This document shows positions 1 to 7,189 of a stretch of 54,868 nt of DNA, piece by piece. The stretch is from NCBI GenBank assembly GCA_903832295.1, contig CAILAZ010000219.1:1-54868 (forward strand), given 5' to 3'. Numbering within the stretch: position 1 is the stretch's first letter; each line of letters opens with the position of its first letter. The position numbers and the translations under genes are program-made. The notes under the pieces were generated by a model. The model saw nothing but the letters and a program-made list of their open reading frames with translations, did not search any database and was not told the DNA's origin. This DNA comes from an uncultured Acidobacteriota bacterium (GTDB lineage Bacteria; Acidobacteriota; Terriglobia; Terriglobales; Acidobacteriaceae).

Positions 1-92
1 CAGGGGCAGAGCAAGGGCAAGGGCAAGGGCAGGGGCAGAGCTAGGGCAGGGGCAGGGGTGGAGCAAGGGCAGGGGTGGAGCAAGGGCAGGGG
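1..92. repeat. G-rich degenerate tandem repeat
   Basis: The first 92 bases are built from variations of GGGCAA, GGGCAG and GGTGGAGCAA. A 17-base unit (GCAGGGGTGGAGCAAGG) is repeated exactly at 52-68 and 69-85. No plausible protein is encoded. The repeat runs off the left edge and resembles the repeat at the right edge of the window. Confidence 0.85.
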
Positions 93-364
93 ACGAGGAA
101 GGCGGGGGCGTAACGAACGACAGCGATGCTGGAGGGTTACGAGCAGGGGGTGGGTGACTACGGGAGAATACTGCGGGGGGTGAGGTATTTGAGCCAGTGC
201 AGAATCTTCCGCGGGATTGGAATATAGTGCACACAGGGAACGAAGAGCACGCCTCAATTTCAGACCAGCCAACCAAAGAAGCTCGTGTGCGGTTCATAGT
301 TTACGAATCGCGCGGAGAATGGCGATGCAGGTGCAGACCTGCATAATGAAAGGACTCACAAACC
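93..364. other. Intergenic region upstream of bactofilin
   Basis: No convincing gene lies here. It should hold the bactofilin promoter. A TATAGT sequence at 223-228 could be a -10 box, but no good -35 box is correctly spaced from it. An AAAGGA ribosome binding site lies shortly before the start at 365. Confidence 0.4.
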
Positions 365-883
365 ATGTGGAAGCCCTCTACACAGCCCGGCAATAATTCC
401 TCGCCTGCGGACTCGCAGCGCCAGCCGACTACACCGACTCCAGCCACGGAGTACAACAACACACCGAAGCCGATGACAGCGACCACGATCTCAGACCAGG
501 CAACGATTGGAAAGTCGCTGGTGATCAAGGGCGAGGTGACGGGTTCGGAGTCGCTCTACATCGACGGAAGAGTGGAAGGCTCAATCCACTTGCCAGGAAA
601 CCGGGTAACGGTGGGAAAAAACGGAGTGGTTGCAGCCAATATCACGGCGCGTGAGACGGTGATCCTGGGCAAGGTGCGGGGCAACGTGTCAGCAACTGAC
701 CGGGTGGACATTCGCAATGAAGGTTCACTGACGGGCGATGTGGTGGCGCAGCGGATCAGTATTGAGGATGGGGCATTCTTCAAGGGCGGGATCGATATCC
801 GCAAGCCGAATGTGAATGAGAAGCCACAGGCGGTGGAAGGTGCGGCGGCCACTCCGGAGAAGAGCGCAAGCCGCGCGTCTTAA
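365..883 (+). CDS. Bactofilin (polymer-forming cytoskeletal protein)
   Basis: A 172-residue bactofilin. These proteins self-assemble without nucleotide into filaments at the membrane and serve as scaffolds for cell-wall or shape enzymes. The first ~45 residues are a polar Pro/Ser/Thr/Gln-rich tail. Residues ~45-145 form the right-handed beta-helix core with the short repeats typical of the family (IDGRVEGSIH, VTVGKNGVVAANI, GKVRGNVSATDRVDI, GSLTGDVVAQRISIEDGAFFKG would be successive turns). The last ~25 residues are a disordered Ala/Glu-rich tail. The ATG at 365 has an AAAGGA upstream. MurJ, a cell-wall lipid II flippase, is encoded close by on the opposite strand, which fits a role in envelope biogenesis; that link is inference from position only. 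Confidence 0.92.
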   Translation: MWKPSTQPGNNSSPADSQRQPTTPTPATEYNNTPKPMTATTISDQATIGKSLVIKGEVTGSESLYIDGRVEGSIHLPGNRVTVGKNGVVAANITARETVILGKVRGNVSATDRVDIRNEGSLTGDVVAQRISIEDGAFFKGGIDIRKPNVNEKPQAVEGAAATPEKSASRAS

Positions 884-1056
884 AGTTCGCCGAGTGGCGG
901 TGACGGAATCCGATGGCCCGGTAGCGGTGCTGCCGGGCATCTGTCTATCTGGAGAGAATGTCTCTGGATGGAGTCCGACTGGGAGGGATGCCGACGGAGA
1001 CAGGAGCGGCATCCAAAGAATGAGTCAGCGCGAAGTTGGCGAGGTGTGTTCTGAAT

Positions 1057-1284
1057 ATGTTTGAGAAGGTGCTGAACCTGCTGTCCTTTGGTTGCCGGCA
1101 CACTCATATCTCCGTTCCCTTTTCCATGGATGTGGCGAGGCAGCACCAGGCGCACCTGGACTGGACGGAAGAGCTGCCTCCGGGGTGCTCGCATTACGTG
1201 GTGTGCCTGGATTGCGGACGGCGCTTTGGATATGACTGGAGTGCGATGAAGGTGATAAAGACACGGCTGAAGCAGGCGGGCTAG
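1057..1284 (+). CDS. Small conserved hypothetical protein with Cys pairs
   Basis: A 75-residue basic protein of unknown function. The ATG at 1057 is preferred over the upstream TTG at 1036 because GAGGTG lies 10 bases before it. The sequence has a CxxH-like start (GCRHTH) and a CLDCG pair near the middle, suggesting a small zinc-binding ribbon. An aromatic stretch GRRFGYDW follows, then a basic C-terminus. It is encoded ~170 bases downstream of bactofilin on the same strand. Its stop overlaps the stop of the convergent murJ gene in one palindromic CTAG. The composition and codon pattern look like a real gene, but no function can be assigned. Confidence 0.6.
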   Translation: MFEKVLNLLSFGCRHTHISVPFSMDVARQHQAHLDWTEELPPGCSHYVVCLDCGRRFGYDWSAMKVIKTRLKQAG

Positions 1285-2885
1285 CTGCGTTTGGCACGGA
1301 AGCGGACCAGGGCGGAGGAGAGTGTTCCGCTGAGTCCCATGAGGTGCGTGGCCGCGAGATAGACGGCGACGAAGGGGATGAGAATCACAAGGCCGCGCAG
1401 AACGGGCGAGGCGAGATGCAGTCTCCATTCCATGGCCAATGAGAGGGCGGCGGCGACGAGGGCGGCGGCCCAGAGCTTGAGGACGCGCGCGGCGGAAAAG
1501 TGGACGTGGCCGATGCGCGCCTGCAGTCCCCGACGCAAGAGAACGAATTCGACCCATCCGGCAATTCCTGCAGAAGATGTGAGCCCGGCGACGCCCCAGT
1601 TGTGATCGATGCCAAGGGCGCGCGGCAGCGGCAGAGCAAATAAATATCCAAGACAAAGAGTGAGGGCGACGCGGACGAGCGCGAAGTTGAGGGGCGTTCG
1701 CGTGTCTCGCAGGGCGTAGAAGGTGGAAGAGTAGAGGCGTCCCATGGTCTGGGCGAGTAGTCCGACGCCGGAGCCGGCGAGGGCAGCCCAGACGAAGAGG
1801 ACATCCTGCTCGGTGAATTTGCCGGTGCGGTAGAGGGTGGAGGCGACGACGTTGCCGAGGGCGAGAAAGGCGACGGCGGAGGGGACGACGAAGAAGGATA
1901 TCTTTTCGAGTCCGGCGCTGAGGCGAGAGCGGAGGGTGGCGGCGATCTCGGAATCGGTACCGACGGCGCTGGACATGGCGGGGAGTTCGGCGGCGGAGAC
2001 GGACATGCCGAAGAGCGAGACGGGGAGCATGTAGAGCGTTTGCGCGTAGTTGAGCAGGACGTTGCCGCTGGGAAGAAAGCTGGCGAGCTGGAGATCGATG
2101 AAACCGGAGATCTGGAAGACTCCGCGGCTGATGAAGACGGGGATGAAGGCGGCGACGACGGCGGCGACGTGGACGGAGCGGAGGTCGAGGCGTCCGCGGA
2201 TTGGGCGGAGGAGAGAGTAAACGGTGGGGGCCTGGACGGCGAACTGGAGGAGGGCTCCGGCGACGGCGGCCCAGGAGATGGCGTAGGCGAGCGAGACGGT
2301 GCCGTGTCCGCGCAGGCCTCCCTGCCAGAGTAGCGTGGCGATGATGGCGAGATTCATCATCACGGCGGAGGCGTAGGAGAGGAAGAAACGGCCGTGACTG
2401 TTGAGGACTCCGAGACACCAGGCGGCAAAGACGAGCAGGCCGGTGCCGGGGAAGACGATGCGGACGAGGGCGATGGTGAGGGTGCGCTTCTCTCCGTGGA
2501 AACCGGGGGCGAGCAGGCTGACGAGAAGCGGGGCGCAGAGGATTCCGAGGGCGACGACGAGGGAGGCGACGAGAGCGAGGAGAGCGAAGATGGCTTCGGC
2601 GAGTTCGCTGGCCTCGCGCTGGCGTCCCTCGGCGCGGAGGCGGGCATAGACGGGGATGAAGGAGGCGGAGAGAACGCCTTCGCCGAGGAGATTCTGGAGC
2701 ATGTTGGGGACGCGGAAGGCGGCGCGGTAGGCGTCGGCCGCGATGGAGGTTCCGAGGTAGTGGGCGAAGAGGCGGAACTGGATGAGTCCGCTGATGCGGC
2801 TGAGCAGGATTCCGGCGGCGACCATGGCGGCTGCGGGGCCGCGGCGGCGAGGCTTGGGGACGGCGGCGGGAGGAAGATCGCTCAT
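1281..2885 (-). CDS. murJ: Lipid II flippase MurJ (MviN family)
   Basis: A ~534-residue polytopic membrane protein of the MOP superfamily that flips lipid II to the outer face of the inner membrane for peptidoglycan synthesis. The N-terminus shows the family pattern: GILLSRISGLIQFRLFAHYL, then AADAYRAAFRVPNMLQNLLG, then GVLSASFIPVYARL. These give the conserved Arg residues and the PN-L-L-GEG-LS-AFIP signature. About 14 hydrophobic segments follow, ending in a basic tail (RFRAKRS). The open frame extends upstream, but the start MSDLPPAAV at 2885 places the basic PKPRRRGPAAAM stretch directly before the first membrane helix. The gene is convergent with the small Cys protein, and its stop shares CTAG 1281-1284. 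Its coding strand is very C-rich. Confidence 0.95.
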   Translation of the reverse strand: MSDLPPAAVPKPRRRGPAAAMVAAGILLSRISGLIQFRLFAHYLGTSIAADAYRAAFRVPNMLQNLLGEGVLSASFIPVYARLRAEGRQREASELAEAIFALLALVASLVVALGILCAPLLVSLLAPGFHGEKRTLTIALVRIVFPGTGLLVFAAWCLGVLNSHGRFFLSYASAVMMNLAIIATLLWQGGLRGHGTVSLAYAISWAAVAGALLQFAVQAPTVYSLLRPIRGRLDLRSVHVAAVVAAFIPVFISRGVFQISGFIDLQLASFLPSGNVLLNYAQTLYMLPVSLFGMSVSAAELPAMSSAVGTDSEIAATLRSRLSAGLEKISFFVVPSAVAFLALGNVVASTLYRTGKFTEQDVLFVWAALAGSGVGLLAQTMGRLYSSTFYALRDTRTPLNFALVRVALTLCLGYLFALPLPRALGIDHNWGVAGLTSSAGIAGWVEFVLLRRGLQARIGHVHFSAARVLKLWAAALVAAALSLAMEWRLHLASPVLRGLVILIPFVAVYLAATHLMGLSGTLSSALVRFRAKRS

Positions 2886-3022
2886 GGCTTGGTGACGGTG
2901 GAGACTGGGATTGATTCTACACGGCGGGAACGATTTGAGGAGCGGGGGAACACTTTGAGGGAATGGGCGCAGGGGGAGCGATTGGGTACAATTGCGGAAG
3001 AGAGTTGGAGCGAGGGGCATTC

Positions 3023-3568
3023 ATGATTCATGCATGGCACGACATTACACCGGGCGAAAATATCCCCAAGGAATTTAACGCGGTCATCGAGATTCCGTTT
3101 GGCTCAAGCGTGAAGTACGAGCTGGACAAGAGCAGCGGGCTGATCAAGCTGGACCGGATTCTGTATTCGGCAGTGTATTACCCGGCGAACTATGGATTCA
3201 TTCCGCAGACACTGGCGGAGGACGACGATCCGCTGGACGTGCTGGTGTTCTGCCAGGAGCCAGTGGTGCCGCTGACGATTATCCAGGCGCGGACGATTGG
3301 GTTGATGACGATGATCGACGGCGGGAAAAAAGATCACAAGATCATCGCGATTGCGAGCAAGGATCCGGAGTTCAACAGCTATAACAACGCGGTGGAGATG
3401 CCTCCGCACAGGCTGATGATGCTGCGGAGATTCTTCCAGGACTACAAACTGCTGGAAGGCAAGGCGGTGGAGGTGGATGAGGTGCAGCCTCCCGAGGATG
3501 CGTACCCGGTGATTGAGTCGGCGCTGGCGGCGTATAGCCAGCAGAGGCGCAAAGGATTTGGAAAGTAA
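3023..3568 (+). CDS. ppa: Inorganic pyrophosphatase (family I)
   Basis: A soluble 181-residue family I pyrophosphatase that hydrolyses PPi to two phosphates and so drives biosynthetic reactions; it needs Mg2+. The family signatures are present: [13 protein letters not shown] (residues ~23-35), [27 protein letters not shown] with the DDDPLDVL metal-binding signature (~67-74), and a [13 protein letters not shown] stretch. The length is typical. The start MIHAWHD at 3023 is chosen because it has a purine-rich GAGCGAGGGG upstream and aligns with family N-termini; the open frame extends 60 bases further but looks unlike the family there. A strong intrinsic terminator follows the stop by ~25 bases, indicating a single-gene transcript. 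Confidence 0.96.
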   Translation: MIHAWHDITPGENIPKEFNAVIEIPFGSSVKYELDKSSGLIKLDRILYSAVYYPANYGFIPQTLAEDDDPLDVLVFCQEPVVPLTIIQARTIGLMTMIDGGKKDHKIIAIASKDPEFNSYNNAVEMPPHRLMMLRRFFQDYKLLEGKAVEVDEVQPPEDAYPVIESALAAYSQQRRKGFGK

Positions 3569-3591
3569 AGCGTAATGATGAGGGATGAGAG

Positions 3592-3620
3592 AGCGGCTCC
3601 GGAGACGGGGCCGTTTTTTT
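3592..3620 (+). terminator. Intrinsic terminator of ppa
   Basis: An 8-bp stem (CGGCTCCG at 3594-3601 with CGGGGCCG at 3606-3613, one T-G pair) closes a GAGA tetraloop and is followed by seven T residues at 3614-3620. It lies just after the ppa stop on the same strand. Confidence 0.92.
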
Positions 3621-3962
3621 GTGCGGGGAAGATGAGTCTGGATGGAAGCGGGAGCCGCGGAGAGCTTAGTGCAAGGAGGGAAAATTCGGCGGTGGCGGAG
3701 GCTCCCACATCTGCCAGAAGATGGCAGATATGGGGCACCCCCAGGAGGGAGGGAATATGAGATGCGGGGAGCGGGCAACGCCGCGTGTGTTATCACTGTT
3801 GGTCACTGACGATGTGTCCCATGATTCCGTGCTCTTCCAGAACTGCAAGTGCGACCTCCACTGGCTCGGCATAATCGAGTGGGAGACAAACCCTGCCGCC
3901 AAACGTGAACGCCCTTCGCACTTGGATCAGCAGAAATAGAGCCATGTTTGCGCCAAAAGAAA
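3621..3962. other. Intergenic region with a REP-like palindrome
   Basis: No convincing gene lies between the ppa and surA terminators; the short frames here lack family features. The only structure seen is an imperfect palindrome around 3704-3735: ATCTGCC at 3709-3715 pairs with GGCAGAT at 3723-3729, and CCCA/TGGG extend the stem. It looks like a small dispersed palindromic element. Confidence 0.5.
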
Positions 3963-3986
3963 AGCGCGGGCTGGGGAGCCCGCGCT
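3952..3986 (-). terminator. Intrinsic terminator of the surA-type gene
   Basis: A perfect 10-bp stem (AGCGCGGGCT at 3963-3972 with AGCCCGCGCT at 3977-3986) has a four-base loop. On the minus strand it is followed by TTTTCTTTT. It lies 17 bases beyond the stop of the parvulin gene. Confidence 0.92.
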
Positions 3987-4002
3987 GGGTAACTGAGAGC
4001 GA

Positions 4003-5586
4003 CTAGAACCAAGAGATGGATTTCTTCTTCTTGGGGGGCATGCTGGGATCGGTGTCGGCCGGCTTGTTGGGGTCGGTCTGTTTGCTGGCTTCGGTGGGCT
4101 TGGCCTGGCGGGGCTTTTTGCCTCTCTTGATGTCCTTGGCTTCCTGAGCCTGGCGCTTGGCCTCGGCGGCCTTTTTGTCGGCTTCCTTCTTGGCTAGCTT
4201 CTTCTCCTGGCGGGTTTCCTTGGACTCGAGCTTGGCTTCCTTCTTCTCGTTGTGCTTCTTCTGGGAAAGGTATCGGGCCTTTTCCTTGCGCGACATGTGG
4301 CTGAGTTTTTCTTTTTCAGCGGCGTCGGCTGCGGCCTTGGCGGCGGCGGCTTCGGCGGCTTTGCGGCGGTCGTCCTCGGCCTTCTGCTTGGCATCGACTT
4401 CGGTCTTGGCGACGCCGAGGTTGGAGGTGCTGCCGGTGATTTTGGCGTTCTTGGCGCGTCCGGTGACGATGACGGTCTTCTTTTTGCCGACGCCGAGTTT
4501 GCCGCGAATCTGCTTGGTTTTGGGGCCCGTGTCAGAGGTGTAGATGAGCTTGGTCTGCTTGGGGCTGGCGCCGCTGTCGGTGTATCCGGGCTTGATGTCA
4601 ATGTAGGCGTCTTCGCGGAGGTGGGTGAGGAACTCGCGGAGAGCGGGTTGGACCTTCTGGCTGTAGAGCTGTTCCTGAATCTGTTCGCGGACGCGCTCGA
4701 GGGGGGGCATTCCGGCCTCGATGTGATCGTTGAGCTTGAGGATGATGAATCCCTGGCGGGTGCGGATGGGGGCGGTGAATTCGCCGGGCTTGAGGGAGAA
4801 GGACTTCTCTTCGAGCTCCTTGGCGAGATCGTTGCGCTTGAAGTATCCGAGGTCGCCGCCCTGATCGGCGGTGGAGCCGTTGGATTCGCGGCGGGCGATT
4901 TCATCGAACTTTGCGCCGGCCTTGAGCTGGGCGTAGATGTCGTTGATCTTGGCTTCGGCGGCGGCGACCTGCTCAGGGGTCGCGGCCTGAATCTGGCTCT
5001 CCTTGCCGGGCTCGGGCTTGGGAGCGTTGGGGTTGGTGGCGATGAGAATTTCACTGAGGCGGGCGCGCTCGGGCTGCGCGATCTCCGCTTTGTGGTCGTC
5101 GTAGAACTTCTGGGTCTCTTCGCGGGTGACCTGGATGTGGCTGCCGACTTCCGAGCCGATAACCTTCTGGGTAAGGATTCCGTTCTTGGTGTTCTGCTTG
5201 AACTCCTCCCAACTTACGCCCTGGGCTTCGGCGAGTTTCTGGAGGTCCTCCATGGAACCGGCCTTCATTTCCTTGCGGAGATCATCGAGGCGCTTGACGA
5301 GGTCGGCATCGGCGGAGATACCGAGATCGGTGGCCTTCTGGATGAGAAGCTGCTGGTCGATGAGATCGCGGAGTGCGTTGGCGTCGCGGTCTTCGAGCTG
5401 CTTCGGGGAGAGGTTCATCTCCTTGGAGTCCTGGGCAGTTTGCTCGCGGTTCCGGCGCAGGTCGGCGCGGGTGATGATGGAATTATTCACGCGCGCGACA
5501 ATCTCTTCGACGACGGTGTCTTGCTGGGCGAGGAGCGGGGTGACAAAGGAACCGATGGCGATAAGCAAGAACAGAAGCTTCTTCAT
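4003..5586 (-). CDS. SurA-like periplasmic peptidyl-prolyl isomerase with basic C-terminal tail
   Basis: A 527-residue secreted parvulin-type chaperone, likely involved in folding or delivery of outer-membrane proteins. The start MKKLLFLLIAIGSF at 5586 gives a clean signal peptide cleaved near LLAQQ. Residues ~25-165 form a SurA_N-like helical domain (EEIVARVNNSIITRADL, RDLIDQQLLIQKATDLGI). Residues ~190-310 are a parvulin PPIase domain (RARLSEILIA, FDEIARRESNGSTADQGGDL, LGYF, IRTRQGFIILKLND). The last ~150 residues are unusual: they are extremely rich in Lys, Ala and Glu (AEAAAAKAAADAAEKEK, KKLAKKEADKKAAEAKR) and end in PPKKKKSISWF. Such a tail could contact peptidoglycan, lipopolysaccharide or nucleic acid; no function is known. 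A strong terminator follows. Confidence 0.88.
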   Translation of the reverse strand: MKKLLFLLIAIGSFVTPLLAQQDTVVEEIVARVNNSIITRADLRRNREQTAQDSKEMNLSPKQLEDRDANALRDLIDQQLLIQKATDLGISADADLVKRLDDLRKEMKAGSMEDLQKLAEAQGVSWEEFKQNTKNGILTQKVIGSEVGSHIQVTREETQKFYDDHKAEIAQPERARLSEILIATNPNAPKPEPGKESQIQAATPEQVAAAEAKINDIYAQLKAGAKFDEIARRESNGSTADQGGDLGYFKRNDLAKELEEKSFSLKPGEFTAPIRTRQGFIILKLNDHIEAGMPPLERVREQIQEQLYSQKVQPALREFLTHLREDAYIDIKPGYTDSGASPKQTKLIYTSDTGPKTKQIRGKLGVGKKKTVIVTGRAKNAKITGSTSNLGVAKTEVDAKQKAEDDRRKAAEAAAAKAAADAAEKEKLSHMSRKEKARYLSQKKHNEKKEAKLESKETRQEKKLAKKEADKKAAEAKRQAQEAKDIKRGKKPRQAKPTEASKQTDPNKPADTDPSMPPKKKKSISWF

Positions 5587-5760
5587 TGATATCCGGGAGC
5601 GTTGCGATTCCGGCCCGGCACAGGACAGGCGGAATGCCGCGAAAAATTTTGCGAAACAAGACAAGCTATTGTAACTCCCGGCAGGGACATGAGCCAGCGA
5701 AGAGAGGGTTTGCCAATCCGGAATAGCGCCGAGGGTGGGTACGGAGGGCGCAGTGCGGGA

Positions 5761-6303
5761 CTATTTGATGGCCTGGGTTCCGTGGGCGTAGGTGTGATAC
5801 TCGTCGCCTTCGAAATGGTAGGTGATGGTGGTGAGCTGCTGGGAAGTGGCAGACAACGCCTGGAGATTGCGGTGGCCGCGGGTGCGGGCATTGGCGGCGA
5901 TGAGGTCATGAGCAGCGGTGCGAAGGGCAAGGACGAGGCCGGTGGGGGAAGGGACAAAGACCCAGAACATGCAGATATTGGCTCCTCTGAGGGGACCCTG
6001 GGCCATGACGATGAGATCGCGCTCGCCGGGGGCGAGATGAACGTCAGAGGCGGAAAACCACTCGCGGGGAAGCTTGTGGGGAGCGATGCCCTCGGCGGCG
6101 AGGGTGCGGAGAACGAATTCATCGTCGCGGAGGATGTCAAAGGCGGCGTCTGGGATGGGGACGGGCTTCTGGAAAGCGGTGTCTTCGGCGCTGAAGGAGA
6201 GCTGCTCAGAGGGTTCAGGCCTGGAGGGAGAGGACTTTGCGGGCGACTGGGCAAAGGCGAAGCCCAGGAGCAGCAGCGGGAGAAGATAACGAAGCGGTTT
6301 CAC
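5761..6303 (-). CDS. Secreted hypothetical protein
   Basis: A 180-residue protein with a clear signal peptide (MKPLRYLLPLLLLGFAFAQ) and no recognised domain. The mature part opens with a Ser/Pro/Glu-rich linker. A compact region follows (DAAFDILRDDEFVLRTLAAE, GERDLIVMAQGPLRGANICM, FWVFVPSPTGLVLALRTAAHD) and the protein ends with a His/Tyr-rich stretch (TITYHFEGDEYHTYAHGTQ). The pattern suggests a small periplasmic mixed alpha/beta domain. It starts 27 bases downstream of the SpoIIE-type phosphatase stop on the same strand, so the two are probably co-transcribed. The signal peptide and balanced composition support a real gene. Confidence 0.7.
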   Translation of the reverse strand: MKPLRYLLPLLLLGFAFAQSPAKSSPSRPEPSEQLSFSAEDTAFQKPVPIPDAAFDILRDDEFVLRTLAAEGIAPHKLPREWFSASDVHLAPGERDLIVMAQGPLRGANICMFWVFVPSPTGLVLALRTAAHDLIAANARTRGHRNLQALSATSQQLTTITYHFEGDEYHTYAHGTQAIK

Positions 6304-6330
6304 GGATTGAGTCCTCCGAAGAACGGCGGT

Positions 6331-7098
6331 TTAAGAATCACGCGAGATGGCGACCACGGACATATCATTATCAATGTGAGTGCCGCTGTAAACGATGGCG
6401 GAGTTGAGAGCGGAGCGGGAGAGCGACTGGGCCGTGCGCTCGATGCCCAGGGTGGATTGCAACAGGCCGTTGATGCCGAACTCAGGGCTGCGATCGATGC
6501 AGTTGAGGACGCCTCCCTCGTGGCGGGCTTCTAGGAGTCCGCGGGAGGCCATGAGGAGCGCACTGCCGGCGGGAAGCGCGCGGAAGCAGGCCTCATGGGT
6601 GGAGTGAGCGAAGAGGCCGAGTGGGATTCCGGTGGATCCGAGGAATTCAGGGGCGCCGGGGGCAAGCAGGAGCGCGGGAGCATGGCCAGCATTGATGTAG
6701 GTGAGAGTTCCGGCATCAAGATTGAGGGCTCCGAAAAGGGCTGCCGCCATGTGGGCCTGGCGGGCAGTGGCGAGGAGATGGCGGTTGAGCAGGAGGCAGA
6801 GCGAGGCTATGGACTCTGCTTCATTGATAATGCCGGTGAAGAGTTCGGGAGTGCGGGCGCGAAATTCGTCCTGGAGGAAGGCTGCAAGATGCAGGGGAAC
6901 GGGGCCGTGGCCGGCGACGTCAGCAAAGAGAAAGATGAGGCGCGAGGGGCCGACGGAGACAAGATCGAAAAAATCGCCACCGGTAAGGACGTGATGCTGG
7001 CGGTGATCCACTTGCAGTGAGAGGATGCCAGGCAGGGGCGGCGGTTCCGGAATGCGGGAGCGAAGCGCGGGCCTGCGTAAAAAGTTGAACAACTTCAT
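6331..7098 (-). CDS. SpoIIE/PP2C-type serine phosphatase
   Basis: A 255-residue cytoplasmic PPM-family (RsbU/SpoIIE type) protein phosphatase that probably dephosphorylates an anti-sigma-factor antagonist or another signalling protein. The motifs are in order: GGDFFDLVSV (~40-49, metal-binding Asp), FADVAGHGPV (~58-67), AALFGALNLDAGTLTYINAG followed by HAPALLL, a GIPLG turn, and DNDMSVVAI at the C-terminus (last metal Asp). No sensor, GAF, PAS or response-regulator domain is attached; only ~35 basic residues precede the catalytic core, so the input signal must come from a partner. The start at 7098 gives MKLFNFLRRPALRSR; the longer open frame upstream is low-complexity. The gene is divergent from the M1 peptidase and upstream of the secreted hypothetical gene. 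Confidence 0.85.
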   Translation of the reverse strand: MKLFNFLRRPALRSRIPEPPPLPGILSLQVDHRQHHVLTGGDFFDLVSVGPSRLIFLFADVAGHGPVPLHLAAFLQDEFRARTPELFTGIINEAESIASLCLLLNRHLLATARQAHMAAALFGALNLDAGTLTYINAGHAPALLLAPGAPEFLGSTGIPLGLFAHSTHEACFRALPAGSALLMASRGLLEARHEGGVLNCIDRSPEFGINGLLQSTLGIERTAQSLSRSALNSAIVYSGTHIDNDMSVVAISRDS

Positions 7099-7189
7099 GA
7101 AGGATATACCCCGGGCTTGACTTGAAAGTAGCACGTTCCAGTGGCGGGGGCCAACGGGCCGGCGAGAGTTTTGAGGGTATGGGGGAACG

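Noticed and set aside
1-92. CRISPR-like array at the left edge
   Set aside because: The repeats are short, G-rich and without unique spacers of constant length, and no cas genes are present.
4252-5589. Plus-strand frame opposite the SurA-type gene
   Set aside because: Almost only Gly, Leu, Val, Glu and Asp; it is the reverse reading of the chaperone gene.
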